Shown: positions 1 to 7,953 of the stretch, one piece after another
How the letters are laid out: each line of letters starts with the position of its first letter
Numbering within the stretch: the first letter of the stretch is position 1
DNA from: Chloroflexota bacterium
Lineage (GTDB): Bacteria; Chloroflexota; Anaerolineae; Anaerolineales; Anaerolineaceae
Direction: 5' to 3'
Assembly (NCBI GenBank): GCA_029265085.1
Contig: JAJUJY010000013.1
Location: forward strand, 1-46,523
DNA length: 46,523 nt
Position numbers and translations under genes: made by a program
The notes under the pieces: model-generated
The model's input: only the letters and a program-made list of their open reading frames with translations
Told to the model about the DNA's origin: nothing
Databases searched by the model: none

Positions 1-103
1 CCCGGTACCAGACCCAATGGCTGATGATGGGTGCCGTATGTATTTCTTTTAACTGGATGGTTAGACCGTTCTCGAGGGTAAGGCGGGTGATTGAATCAGG
101 CAT
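1..103 (-). CDS. M16-family zinc peptidase, N-terminal fragment
   Basis: Only the first 34 codons lie in the window; the gene continues past the left edge. The translation starts MPDSITRLTLENGLTIQLKE and continues into TAPIISHWVWYR. This is the typical opening beta strand of insulinase/pitrilysin-type (M16) peptidases (L-x-N-G-L-x-h-x-x-x-E followed by a hydrophobic strand before the zinc motif). The HxxEH zinc site would lie outside the window, so catalysis cannot be judged. An AGGAG ribosome site precedes the ATG, and the gene begins 9 bases after the stop of the upstream minus-strand gene, so the two probably share a transcript. The family call is from the N-terminus only. Confidence 0.6.
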   Translation of the reverse strand, partial: MPDSITRLTLENGLTIQLKEIHTAPIISHWVWYR

Positions 104-112
104 CTTGTCTCC

Positions 113-787
113 TCATTTTCCGGAAAATAACCACAGGCATAGGGGGGCAGGTTGGGGACCGCAAAAAGTTTCTGCCCAGGAATCAGGTAAATCGTTCATC
201 ATGGTGCGGTAAGGCGCAACAACTTCTTGCAGCCCGGCAAAGGGTTGGTGCAGCTCGGTATCCTTTAAAGGAATATCCACATTTACATCCAGGTTAACCG
301 GAATTTCTTGATCTACCGGAACCTCCAAATTGAGTAAGATCGGTAATTCGGTACCCGCTTTTAAGACAATTTCGGCTGGAGCGTTGTAGATCGTCAACCC
401 CCCAGTAGAAAGCTGCGAAACAATGGCATTGGAAAGAACCGTATCCTGACTTAACCGCACCGTTGTCGGGGTTTCAATTTTTAATGTAAAATTTGCCCGA
501 ACTTTTTGATCCCGTACCGGGATCACAGTGCGGATATGTGCCTGGTCCATTAAGACAAAATTATCATATAATCCGTCAATCAATTGGGTTGACACCAGCC
601 TTTTTATCTCGAATAATTGGCTGGCTAAAGCAATGATGATACCAAATAAAATTAAATTAACTGCTAACGAAAGGATGCTGGAAAAGGTCCAAAATGCCGG
701 ACCAATTTTTTGTAGATGAATCCATTGAAACCGGCGTTTAGGCCGTGTCGATGTTGGTGTAGGAGATGTGTTTGTGGGTTCAACCAT
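113..787 (-). CDS. membrane-anchored hypothetical protein
   Basis: The product has 224 residues from an ATG preceded by GGAG at 8 bases spacing. Another in-frame ATG lies 14 codons upstream but has no ribosome site. A Thr/Pro/Arg-rich cytoplasmic N-terminus (about 30 residues) is followed by one strongly hydrophobic segment (about residues 33-60), and the rest is predicted outside the membrane. The outer part is rich in beta-type sequence (RANFTLKIETPTTVRLSQ, then VPVDQEIPVNLDVNVDIPL), as in anchored accessory proteins. I recognise no family. It lies directly upstream of the M16 peptidase gene, suggesting a joint envelope role. That is inference only. Confidence 0.7.
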   Translation of the reverse strand: MVEPTNTSPTPTSTRPKRRFQWIHLQKIGPAFWTFSSILSLAVNLILFGIIIALASQLFEIKRLVSTQLIDGLYDNFVLMDQAHIRTVIPVRDQKVRANFTLKIETPTTVRLSQDTVLSNAIVSQLSTGGLTIYNAPAEIVLKAGTELPILLNLEVPVDQEIPVNLDVNVDIPLKDTELHQPFAGLQEVVAPYRTMMNDLPDSWAETFCGPQPAPLCLWLFSGK

Positions 788-859
788 TTTGCGACTCCGT
801 TTCACTGAACATACTAAGGAATATAGCACAACCTGTTTCTTTTGGAAAACAAAAACGGG

Positions 860-865
860 TATAAT
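860..865 (+). promoter_or_regulatory. candidate -10 box upstream of the FNR-like gene
   Basis: A perfect TATAAT lies 42 bases before the ATG at 908. A -35 at the expected distance (837-842, TTCTTT) is poor, so the promoter is plausible but not strong. Confidence 0.4.
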
Positions 866-907
866 TAATCAACATAATCATAATTGCACCTTCGGGGAAG
901 AATACAC

Positions 908-2254
908 ATGAGTGATCAACCTAAACGTGTTGTCGCAGTGGTTGGAGCAGGCCCGGCAGGCCTTTTTGCTGCTAAGGAATTGGCCAGCCAGGGTGTGCGC
1001 GTGGTCGTATTCAACCGGGATATTAAACCAGGGGGGCTGGCTGAATATGGAATTTACCCGGAAAAAATCCGGATGAAAGCGGGGCTGCGTGCCCAGTTTC
1101 GTCAAATTTTGTCGATGCCCGAGGTGGATTATTACGGGATGGTAAAAATCGGCCAGAATGCCGATTTTTCTTTGGATCAATTGCGATATTTGGGTTTTGA
1201 AGCCATCCTTGTGGCGGCGGGGGCCCAAGGTACCAAGTGGTTGGGGTTGGAGGGGGAAGATCTGGCCGGTGTATATCATGCGAAGGATATTGTCTATCAT
1301 TATAACAAATTGCCTCCTTTCAGCCAGCGAAAATTGAACATTGGAAAACGAGTGGCAATTATTGGGGTTGGCAATGTCATGATGGATATTGCCCGGTACT
1401 TAATCTCGGAATTGAAAGTAGATGAAGTCACTGCAATTGCCCGGCGAGGACCTGCCGAGGTGAAGTTTGACCGCCGCGAAATGGAAACGGTGATTGCGAA
1501 TTTGGATATTGATGCTTACGAGCACGAGATTGACCGCGTGTCTCATATAATGCAATCCTTAGGACAGCATCCGCAGGTAGCAAAAGATACTGTCCGGAAC
1601 GCTTTAGAAAAGGCGGTGCGTATCCCCTCGAATACTCACTTTACCTTGCATTTTATGGCGTCACCGGTACGAATTTTGGGAAATGAGAATCATCAGGTGA
1701 CTGGCTTAGAATTAGAAGCCAACACCTTGGTTTCAATGAATGGGCAAGTGAAAGCGAAAGGTTTGGGGGCTTATCATTATCTGGACGTGGATACGGTGAT
1801 TTTTGCTATTGGTGATAAGGTGGATGATAAGTTGGGATTGCCCGTTCATAATTCGGAATTCGATAAAAATCCAGAACCACGCTTCCCGGTCGATGGGGAA
1901 TCCTATGAGGCTTATCATATTGAACGAAAACAGCCCCTTGAGGGTGTATTTGTTGCAGGATGGTCTCGTAATGCCAGCCAGGGGTTGGTCGGGATTGCCC
2001 GAAAAGACGGTGCGAATGGTGCCAAGGCTATTTTGCAATATTTGCAAACAACGACCAGTCCGGTTTTATTTTCAGATGCTCAATTGCTGGATGCAATTCG
2101 TCAATTAAGACACCCGGTAGTGACGAAAGACCATCTGCTGGTATTGGAAGAAGAAGAAAGAAATCGAGCACAGCGGCTGGGTTTAGAAGATTTTAAGTTT
2201 ATGACCAATCAGGAAATGCTTGAAGTGATTGGAAATGTGCAACCTGTAAGCTGA
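908..2254 (+). CDS. FAD-dependent ferredoxin--NADP+ reductase-like oxidoreductase
   Basis: The 448-residue flavoprotein starts at an ATG with GGGGAAG seven bases upstream; an earlier in-frame ATG at 884 lacks a ribosome site. It has an FAD Rossmann motif VVGAGPAG (near residue 11) and a second dinucleotide motif AIIGVGNVMMDIARYL, matching the GxGNVxxDxAR motif of adrenodoxin reductase/FprA enzymes. The GGLAEYGIYP segment is also typical of that group, and GWSRNASQGLVG near the C-terminus matches the FAD-closing region. It probably moves electrons between NADPH and a ferredoxin. Related folds include the glutamate synthase small subunit, but no glutamate synthase large subunit or N-terminal FeS domain is present. 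It precedes the 2-oxoacid dehydrogenase genes on the same strand by about 110 bases. Confidence 0.8.
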   Translation: MSDQPKRVVAVVGAGPAGLFAAKELASQGVRVVVFNRDIKPGGLAEYGIYPEKIRMKAGLRAQFRQILSMPEVDYYGMVKIGQNADFSLDQLRYLGFEAILVAAGAQGTKWLGLEGEDLAGVYHAKDIVYHYNKLPPFSQRKLNIGKRVAIIGVGNVMMDIARYLISELKVDEVTAIARRGPAEVKFDRREMETVIANLDIDAYEHEIDRVSHIMQSLGQHPQVAKDTVRNALEKAVRIPSNTHFTLHFMASPVRILGNENHQVTGLELEANTLVSMNGQVKAKGLGAYHYLDVDTVIFAIGDKVDDKLGLPVHNSEFDKNPEPRFPVDGESYEAYHIERKQPLEGVFVAGWSRNASQGLVGIARKDGANGAKAILQYLQTTTSPVLFSDAQLLDAIRQLRHPVVTKDHLLVLEEEERNRAQRLGLEDFKFMTNQEMLEVIGNVQPVS

Positions 2255-2362
2255 TTTTGCATCGAACAATTTAATAGGATTCATTTCCGTTGTGGGTGAT
2301 TATCCGAAGGAATATGAACATCCGGATTTCGTCCAATAATCTCAAAAGGAGGAGACGCGTAT

Positions 2363-3346
2363 ATGGAATTGTCCAATGATACGAAGTTGGAGATGTACTG
2401 GATGATGCTGCTGTCGCGACGCCTGGATGAACGCGCCTGGGTGCTGCACCGTCAGGGTAAGATTGCTTTTCACATCTCTGGGATTGGCCAGGAAGCAGCT
2501 CAGGTTGGCGCTGCTTATGCATTAAGGCGCGGCTTCGATTGGGTTGTGCCGTATTACCGGGATTTAGCCTTAATGCTGGCGGTTGGTTATACCCCGCGAG
2601 AGTTTGTGCTGAGCCTGATGGGCAAACGGGAAGAGCCGAATTCAGGTGGCCGGCAAATGCCCAGTCATTGGAGCTTAAAACGGGCCAATGTGGTCAGCCA
2701 TTCAGCGCCAGTAGCAACCCAATCCCCCCATGCCTCAGGGATTGGTCTGGCGATCAAGCTGCGGAAAGAGGATAAAGTGGTTTTGACCACCATCGGTGAA
2801 GGTTCCACATCGCAAGGTGAATGGTATGAGGCGGTGAACTGGGCGGCGATTCACCGGCTGCCAGTGATCTTTATGGTGGAAAATAACCAGTACGCGATTT
2901 CCGTTCCCCCCGAAAAACAAATGGCAGTGCCCAGTTCGGCTGATAAAGCTTGCGGTTTGGGCTTGAACGGTTTTCAGGTGGACGGTACGGATGTGTTTGC
3001 GGTTTACCAGGCGGTGGCAAAAGTGGCGGAGGACGCCCGGCTTGGCCGCGGACCGGCCTTAATCGAAGCAAAAATGTACCGCATTACGCCTCATTCCTCG
3101 GATGATGATGATCGTACATACCGTTCCCGCGATGAGGTTGAAGAACATAAAAAGAAGGACCCACTTCTGATTGGTAGGCAAATACTGGAAAAAGAAGGTT
3201 TGCTGGATGCAAAGCGGCTGGAGGAAATGGAAGCTAATGCCAAGGCAATGGTGGATGATGCAGTCCAGTATGCAGAAAATGCACCTTATCCTGATGTAGA
3301 AGAAGCTTTCTATCCGGTTTATGCTGAGGAGGTGCGCCGTGGCTGA
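2363..3346 (+). CDS. 2-oxoacid dehydrogenase E1 component, alpha subunit (branched-chain type)
   Basis: This is the thiamine diphosphate-dependent decarboxylase alpha subunit (327 residues), acting with E1beta, E2 and E3 to turn a 2-oxoacid into acyl-CoA. The ThDP/Mg motif runs from G145-E146-G147 (GEGSTSQGEWYEA) to ENNQYAISVP. The NNxYAISVP form and PHSSDDDDRTYR near residue 245 are characteristic of branched-chain and acetoin-type E1alpha; pyruvate-type enzymes usually read NNxYGMGT. The motif has GEG where GDG is usual. A strong AAAGGAGGAG site precedes the ATG. The end overlaps the E1beta start by 8 bases, so the subunits are translationally coupled. Substrate (branched-chain oxoacids, acetoin or pyruvate) cannot be fixed from sequence. 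Confidence 0.92.
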   Translation: MELSNDTKLEMYWMMLLSRRLDERAWVLHRQGKIAFHISGIGQEAAQVGAAYALRRGFDWVVPYYRDLALMLAVGYTPREFVLSLMGKREEPNSGGRQMPSHWSLKRANVVSHSAPVATQSPHASGIGLAIKLRKEDKVVLTTIGEGSTSQGEWYEAVNWAAIHRLPVIFMVENNQYAISVPPEKQMAVPSSADKACGLGLNGFQVDGTDVFAVYQAVAKVAEDARLGRGPALIEAKMYRITPHSSDDDDRTYRSRDEVEEHKKKDPLLIGRQILEKEGLLDAKRLEEMEANAKAMVDDAVQYAENAPYPDVEEAFYPVYAEEVRRG

Positions 3347-4322
3347 AATCACCCTGGTTGAAGCGATCCGTCAGGCGATGGATGAAGAGCTGGCACGTGA
3401 TGAGAACGTGTTCATTGTTGGGGAAGATGTGGGCCAACGCGGTGGTGTCTTTCGGGCTACCGTTGGATTGTTTGATAAATATGGCGAGGATCGGGTAATC
3501 GACTCTCCGCTAGCTGAGCTTTCAATTGTTGGCGTAGGGATTGGAGCAGCTTTATACGGCATGCGCCCAATTTGCGAAATCCAATTTGCGGATTTTATCT
3601 ATCCGGCTTTTAACCAGATTGTTTCTGAGGCGGCAAAGATGTGCTACCGCTCGAATGGTGATTGGACTGTGCCAATGGTGATCCGTGCACCGTACGGCGG
3701 CGGAATTGGCGGCGGGTTATACCATTCACAATCTATAGAAGGATTTTTTGCCCATAATCCAGGATTAAAGGTGGTTGCCCCCTCGAATCCTTATGATGCC
3801 AAGGGATTATTGAAGGCAGCGGTTCGCGATCCAAATCCAGTTCTTTATCTGGAACCCAAAAAGGGATACCGCCTGATCCGCGGAGAAGTGCCGGAGGGAG
3901 ATTTTGTTGTTCCGATTGGACCGGCCAAAGTATCCCGTACCGGCAGCGATTTGACCGTTTATGCCTACGGAATGATGCATTATTACACCTTGCAGGCTGC
4001 AGAGACGGTTGCATCGGAAGGAATCGATGTAGAGGTGGTGGATTTACGCACGCTTTACCCGGTGGATAAGGCAACCATTCTGGAATCGGTGCGAAAAACC
4101 GGCAAGGCTTTAATTGTCCATGAGGATAATTTAACCGGCGGGTACGGTGGCGAAATTGCTGCGATCATTGCGGATGAAGCCTTCACCGACCTGGATGCGC
4201 CGGTTCGGCGGCTCTGCGGACCGGATGTCCCGGCTGTGCCGTTCAGCCATCCCATGCAGGATTGGTTCATGCCGAATCCGCAAAAGATTGCGGAAGCGAT
4301 GCGGAAGTTGGCAGCTTTTTGA
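3339..4322 (+). CDS. 2-oxoacid dehydrogenase E1 component, beta subunit
   Basis: The product has 327 residues from a GTG at 3339 (GAGGAGG site upstream), giving MAEITLVEAIRQAMDEEL, a standard E1beta N-terminus. Family landmarks are VFIVGEDVGQRGGVFRAT, RVIDSPLAELSIVGVGIGAA, the loop RAPYGGGIGGGLYHSQS and the C-terminal transketolase domain with VVDLRTLYPVD and VHEDNLTGGYGGEIAA. It forms the heterotetrameric E1 with the preceding gene. Its TGA stop (4320-4322) directly abuts the first copy of a 7-base tandem repeat that begins the inserted unit described below. Confidence 0.93.
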   Translation: MAEITLVEAIRQAMDEELARDENVFIVGEDVGQRGGVFRATVGLFDKYGEDRVIDSPLAELSIVGVGIGAALYGMRPICEIQFADFIYPAFNQIVSEAAKMCYRSNGDWTVPMVIRAPYGGGIGGGLYHSQSIEGFFAHNPGLKVVAPSNPYDAKGLLKAAVRDPNPVLYLEPKKGYRLIRGEVPEGDFVVPIGPAKVSRTGSDLTVYAYGMMHYYTLQAAETVASEGIDVEVVDLRTLYPVDKATILESVRKTGKALIVHEDNLTGGYGGEIAAIIADEAFTDLDAPVRRLCGPDVPAVPFSHPMQDWFMPNPQKIAEAMRKLAAF

Positions 4323-4357
4323 GTGGTAAGTGGTGAGTAGCGAGTGGTGAGTGATTA
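4323..4357 (+). repeat. left heptanucleotide repeat array of the inserted unit
   Basis: Five consecutive 7-mers in register: GTGGTAA, GTGGTGA, GTAGCGA, GTGGTGA, GTGATTA. The array starts at the first base after the E1beta stop codon. It is the inverted partner of the array at 4881-4908: 4323-4344 pairs with 4880-4901 at 20 of 22 positions. Heptad repeats of this general kind resemble the short tandemly repeated repetitive (STRR) sequences known from cyanobacteria. That likeness is by form only. Confidence 0.85.
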
Positions 4358-4481
4358 GCAAAGAAAGCGGAGTGCTAAATATTTCAAAAACACAAATCGA
4401 GAGAAAAGAAATTTCAATAATGGAATATTTTGGACTCAAATAAATGATTGCGGTCAAAAGAATACCATAAAGGATATCACC

Positions 4482-4877
4482 GTGGAAAAAAATAAAGCTA
4501 TTGCAGTTGTCAAAAGCTACCAAGACCTTATCGTCTGGCAAAAAGGTATTGCCTTGGTAAAAGAGATTTATTTGATCACAGGAAAATTTCCGAATAGCGA
4601 GGTATTTGGTTTGACCTCCCAAATGCGCAGAGCAGCGATTTCAGTACCTTCGAATGTTGCTGAAGGGCAGGCAAGAAATCAAACCAAGGATTTTATCCGT
4701 TTCCTGTACATTTCACGAGGTTCATCGGCTGAGTTAGAGACCCAATTAATTATTGCCAATCAAATTGGTTGGATCAATCATGAAGAAACCTCTTCAATTC
4801 AAGCATCTATTTATGAATTACAAAGGATGTTATCAGGATTGATTAATCGGCTTTCTACTCGTGGATGCGCACAATGA
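4482..4877 (+). CDS. four-helix-bundle protein (23S rRNA intervening-sequence / Avd-like family)
   Basis: The product has 131 residues from a GTG start with AAGGAT upstream. The signature is clear: SYQDLIVWQKGIALVKEIY, FPNSEVFGLTSQMRRAAIS, VPSNVAEGQARNQTKDFIRF and LYISRGSSAELETQL. This family is found as ORFs inside 23S rRNA intervening sequences, as many free-standing genes, and as the relative of the Avd accessory protein of diversity-generating retroelements. It forms small basic helical bundles thought to bind nucleic acid. No reverse transcriptase or variable repeat is nearby, so this is not a diversity-generating cassette. The gene sits between E1beta and E2 in an otherwise standard operon, and it is bracketed by inverted heptad arrays. 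Molecular role unknown. Confidence 0.9.
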   Translation: MEKNKAIAVVKSYQDLIVWQKGIALVKEIYLITGKFPNSEVFGLTSQMRRAAISVPSNVAEGQARNQTKDFIRFLYISRGSSAELETQLIIANQIGWINHEETSSIQASIYELQRMLSGLINRLSTRGCAQ

Positions 4878-4880
4878 ATC

Positions 4881-4908
4881 TCGCCACTCACCACTTTCCA
4901 CTTTCCAC
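4881..4908 (-). repeat. right heptanucleotide repeat array, inverted relative to the left
   Basis: Four 7-mers read on the plus strand as TCGCCAC, TCACCAC, TTTCCAC, TTTCCAC; on the minus strand they are GTGGAAA, GTGGAAA, GTGGTGA, GTGGCGA. The array begins three bases after the stop of the four-helix-bundle gene and ends just before the E2 ribosome site. Confidence 0.85.
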
Positions 4909-4928
4909 TTCTTTGAAGGGAGAATCCT

Positions 4929-6278
4929 ATGCCCACCCAAGTCATTATGCCCCAATTGGGCGAATCGGTTGTTGAAGGCACAGTCGCCCGCTGGTTAAAA
5001 AAAGAAGGCGAAGCGATTGATGAATTTGAATCTTTGTTAGAAGTCGATTCTGACAAAGTGTCGTCTGAAATTCCCAGCCCGGCTGCCGGAACTTTGTTGA
5101 AAATATTGGTTCCGGAGGGTGAAACGGTTAAAGCGGGTACGATCATTGCCTGGATTGGCCAGCCAGGCGAAATCGCTCCAGCCGGAGGCGGGGTGGTGGA
5201 TTTACACAAACCTGCGCCGGCGGCAGCTGTCCAGGCAGCCCCTGCCGCCCAAGCTGTGCTGCAGGCTGGCCGCGACCGGGATTTAGGGTTTATTTCACCG
5301 GTGGTTGCTAAATTGGCGCGGGAAAAGAATGTTGATCTGGCCCAGGTGCAGGGCACAGGTGAAGCAGGCCGGATTACCAAAAAGGATGTTTTGAATTTCC
5401 TTGAGGGTGGGTCTAAACCCGCTGCGGCTGCTGAGCCGGCTGCCTGGGAAACGCCTGGTGAAGGTGATTTATTCCGCCCGACCGAATTGGTCTTTGCGCA
5501 GGGCAAACCTCCAGCGGCTGCTCCGGCAGCCCCGCTGCCGCAACCTTCTTTGCCCGCGAAACCGGCAGTACCGGCATCTCCAGCTCCTGCCTTGCCGGGT
5601 GACCGGCTGATTCCGCACAGCAGTATGCGCAAATCGATTGCGGAACATATGGTGCACAGTAAGCACACCGCACCGCATGTTACAACGGTAATGGAAGCAG
5701 ATCTCAAGCGGGTAGCGGCTCATCGCGAAGCCAATAAAGCGGCCTTTGCCCGGGATGGGATCAACCTGACCTACACTGCTTATTTCGCGGCAGCCACGGT
5801 GGCTGCTTTGCGAGCATATCCAATTGTTAACTCTTCCTGGAGCGATGAGGGCGTCGTTGTTCATGGTGCGATAAATCTTGGTATCGCGGTATCTCTGGGT
5901 GATGAAGGGTTGATTGTGCCAGTGATTCGTGCAGCAGATGGCCTGTCTCTGCTGGGAACCGCGCGCGCGATTAACGACCTGGCTGAGCGGGCACGCTCGC
6001 GCCGCCTGACGCCAGACGAAGTTCGCGGTGGCACGTTCACGATCACCAATCATGGCGTGGGGCGTTCGCTGTTTGCTACGCCGGTAATTAACCAACCGCA
6101 GTGTGCCATTTTGGGTGTTGGCACGATCCAAAAACGCCCTGTGGTGGTTGAAGGGGATGCCATCGCAGTTCGCCCGATGGTATACCTTTCTCTAACGTTT
6201 GACCACCGTATTCTGGACGGCGCTTCTGGTGATGGTTTCCTGGCAAAAATTGTGGACACGCTGGAAAATTGGACTTAA
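4929..6278 (+). CDS. dihydrolipoamide acyltransferase, E2 component
   Basis: The 449-residue E2 core has one N-terminal lipoyl domain with the lipoylation lysine K43 in EVDSDKVSSE. A Pro/Ala-rich linker follows, then a peripheral subunit-binding domain (SPVVAKLAREKNVDLAQVQG, about residues 124-160) and a second long Ala/Pro linker. The C-terminal catalytic acyltransferase domain contains TFTITNHGVGRSLF and the active-site motif DHRILDGASGDGFL. It transfers the acyl group from E1 to CoA. GAAGGGAG precedes the ATG and lies just outside the right heptad array, so the native translation signal has been retained. Confidence 0.93.
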   Translation: MPTQVIMPQLGESVVEGTVARWLKKEGEAIDEFESLLEVDSDKVSSEIPSPAAGTLLKILVPEGETVKAGTIIAWIGQPGEIAPAGGGVVDLHKPAPAAAVQAAPAAQAVLQAGRDRDLGFISPVVAKLAREKNVDLAQVQGTGEAGRITKKDVLNFLEGGSKPAAAAEPAAWETPGEGDLFRPTELVFAQGKPPAAAPAAPLPQPSLPAKPAVPASPAPALPGDRLIPHSSMRKSIAEHMVHSKHTAPHVTTVMEADLKRVAAHREANKAAFARDGINLTYTAYFAAATVAALRAYPIVNSSWSDEGVVVHGAINLGIAVSLGDEGLIVPVIRAADGLSLLGTARAINDLAERARSRRLTPDEVRGGTFTITNHGVGRSLFATPVINQPQCAILGVGTIQKRPVVVEGDAIAVRPMVYLSLTFDHRILDGASGDGFLAKIVDTLENWT

Positions 6279-6431
6279 GTTGTATAAGGAAATTTTGCAT
6301 TTTTTCCTGGCAGCGTAAGTGAAAAAAGTGAAATCAGGTAAAATTAAAGCCAGAGCTTGAAAAGATAGTTGAATTTTTAACATCAAGCGGCCAAGTTAGG
6401 CCGAAAGACAAAACGTTGAAAGAGGGACCCT

Positions 6432-7829
6432 ATGAGTGATTACGATGTGGTAGTGATTGGCGCAGGCCCAGGCGGTTATGTGGCTGCTATTCGCGCTTCC
6501 CAATTGGGATTAAAAACGGCCATTGTTGATAAACAGTGGATGGGTGGGGTATGTTTGAATGTGGGATGTATCCCTTCAAAGGCACTGCTGAAAAATGCCG
6601 AGCTGGCGCATACCCTGCGTGAAAGAACAGCTGAGTTTGGTATTTCCTTTGATAATCTTAAATTAGATTATGCCGCAGCTGTGGACCGCAGCCGCAAAGT
6701 TTCCAAACGGTTGACCAGCGGGGTTGGTTTCTTAATGAAGAAAAATAAGATCGATGTCTTCATGGGAACCGCCAAACTGGCCGCCAAAGACAAAGTGGCT
6801 GTCACAATGGAAGACGGCAAGGTGCAGGAACTTAACGCCAAAAACATCATTATTGCCACAGGAGCACGTTCGGCCTTGATTCCTGGGGTAAAAATTGATG
6901 GCGAGAAAGTGCTGACCTATATTGAGGCAATCTTGCAAACCAAACGGCCAGAATCCGTGGTCATTATTGGCGCGGGTGCAATTGGTGTTGAATTTGCCAC
7001 CATTTGGAACTCGTACGGCACCAAAGTAACCATTGTTGAAATGCTTCCGCGCATTCTGCCGCTGGAAGATGAGGAAGTCTCAGCCGAATTAACCAAGGCC
7101 TACCAAAAACGCGGGATCGAATTACTGACGGGGCACCGGGTGCTCTCGGTTGAAGCCGTTGAACAAGGTGTTGTGGTGAAAGTCAGTGACGGCAGTGCTG
7201 AAAAGACCATTCAGGCGGAACAAGCACTGGTGGCGATTGGCTTCAAGCCAAATTCCAATGATCTGGGTTTGGAAGAAGTAGGCGTTAAGTTAACCGATCG
7301 CGGCTTCATTCAAATTGATGAACGGATGGCGACCAATGTTCCTGGTATCTGGGCGATTGGGGATGTTACCGGCCAACTCTTACTGGCTCATGTAGCTTCA
7401 GCGCAGGCTGTGGTCTGCGCAGAAAACATTGCCGGCGTGGAGACCATCACGCTGGATTACCGCATGATGCCGCGGGCAACCTACTGCCAGCCGCAAGTTG
7501 CTTCCTTTGGCTTGACGGAAGCCCAGGCGAAGGAGCAGGGCTATGAAATCAAGGTAGGCAGGTTCCCATTCCAGCCGAATGGAAAAGCGCTTGGCCTGGG
7601 TGACTATGCCGGATTTGTAAAAATCATTACAGACACAAAGTACGGCGAAATATTAGGGGCGCACATGATTGGCCCGGATGTGTCTGAATTATTGCCAGAA
7701 TTAACCCTGGCGCAGCGCATGGAGTTGACTACTGCGGAAATTTCCCGCAATGTGCATGCGCACCCGACCTTGAGCGAGGTCTTGATGGAAGCCGCTCACA
7801 GTGCGGAAGGGCATTCCATTCACATCTAG
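6432..7829 (+). CDS. lpdA: dihydrolipoamide dehydrogenase, E3 component
   Basis: The 465-residue FAD/NAD disulfide oxidoreductase reoxidises the E2 lipoamide. It has the FAD motif [15 protein letters not shown], the redox disulfide C41/C46 in [13 protein letters not shown], the NAD motif [16 protein letters not shown], the second FAD motif IWAIGDVTG, and the C-terminal His-Glu pair H444/E449 in [10 protein letters not shown]. Length is normal. AGAGGG lies upstream of the ATG. It is 153 bases from E2, which leaves room for its own weak promoter (TTGAAA at 6357 and TAACAT at 6378, spacing 15), but co-transcription with E1-E2 is as likely. Confidence 0.95.
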   Translation: MSDYDVVVIGAGPGGYVAAIRASQLGLKTAIVDKQWMGGVCLNVGCIPSKALLKNAELAHTLRERTAEFGISFDNLKLDYAAAVDRSRKVSKRLTSGVGFLMKKNKIDVFMGTAKLAAKDKVAVTMEDGKVQELNAKNIIIATGARSALIPGVKIDGEKVLTYIEAILQTKRPESVVIIGAGAIGVEFATIWNSYGTKVTIVEMLPRILPLEDEEVSAELTKAYQKRGIELLTGHRVLSVEAVEQGVVVKVSDGSAEKTIQAEQALVAIGFKPNSNDLGLEEVGVKLTDRGFIQIDERMATNVPGIWAIGDVTGQLLLAHVASAQAVVCAENIAGVETITLDYRMMPRATYCQPQVASFGLTEAQAKEQGYEIKVGRFPFQPNGKALGLGDYAGFVKIITDTKYGEILGAHMIGPDVSELLPELTLAQRMELTTAEISRNVHAHPTLSEVLMEAAHSAEGHSIHI

Positions 7830-7848
7830 TCAAAATCATTACAAATCG

Positions 7849-7890
7849 AACCGGCTAATCGATCGTATAAGATTGGCCGGTTTTATTTTA
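7849..7890 (+). terminator. Rho-independent terminator after lpdA
   Basis: Arms AACCGGCTAATC (7849-7860) and GATTGGCCGGTT (7871-7882) pair with one G-U, and a T-rich run follows (TTTTATTTTA). Confidence 0.85.
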
Positions 7891-7899
7891 TACAGCCTG

Positions 7900-7930
7900 T
7901 TGCTAGAAAATGTCTTGCTTATGCTATAAT
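7900..7930 (+). promoter_or_regulatory. secA promoter with extended -10
   Basis: TGCTATAAT at 7922-7930 is a full extended -10 (TGn plus TATAAT). TTGCTA at 7900 could serve as -35 with a long 19-base spacer. The predicted start near 7937 gives a leader of under 20 bases. Confidence 0.7.
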
Positions 7931-7953
7931 TTTTCACCAGAAAGGGTGAATGT

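Larger units (their letters stand above)
4323..4908. mobile_element. putative inserted unit: four-helix-bundle gene between inverted heptad arrays
   Basis: About 590 bases lie between the E1beta stop and the E2 Shine-Dalgarno. They consist of left array, AT-rich spacer, one gene and inverted right array. In RNA the arrays could pair as a 22-base-pair stem with two mismatches (U-U and A-C). There is no transposase and no target-site duplication that I could identify. Calling it mobile is inference from its layout and from its position inside a conserved operon. Confidence 0.45.

Noticed and set aside
4323..4357. CRISPR-like repeat array
   Set aside because: The units are 7 bases, directly adjacent, and have no spacers or cas genes.
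4131..4622. Minus-strand open frame of 163 codons across the left heptad array (with repeated HHSLL/TTYHS motifs)
   Set aside because: It runs antisense through E1beta and the four-helix-bundle gene; its repeats come from the 7-base DNA array and there is no ribosome site.
4323..4908. Diversity-generating retroelement
   Set aside because: The four-helix-bundle gene is Avd-related, but no reverse transcriptase, template repeat or variable repeat is present nearby.
4811..5707. Minus-strand open frame of 298 codons opposite the E2 gene
   Set aside because: Low-complexity Ala/Gly translation caused by the Ala/Pro linkers of E2 on the other strand; E2 is a certain gene.
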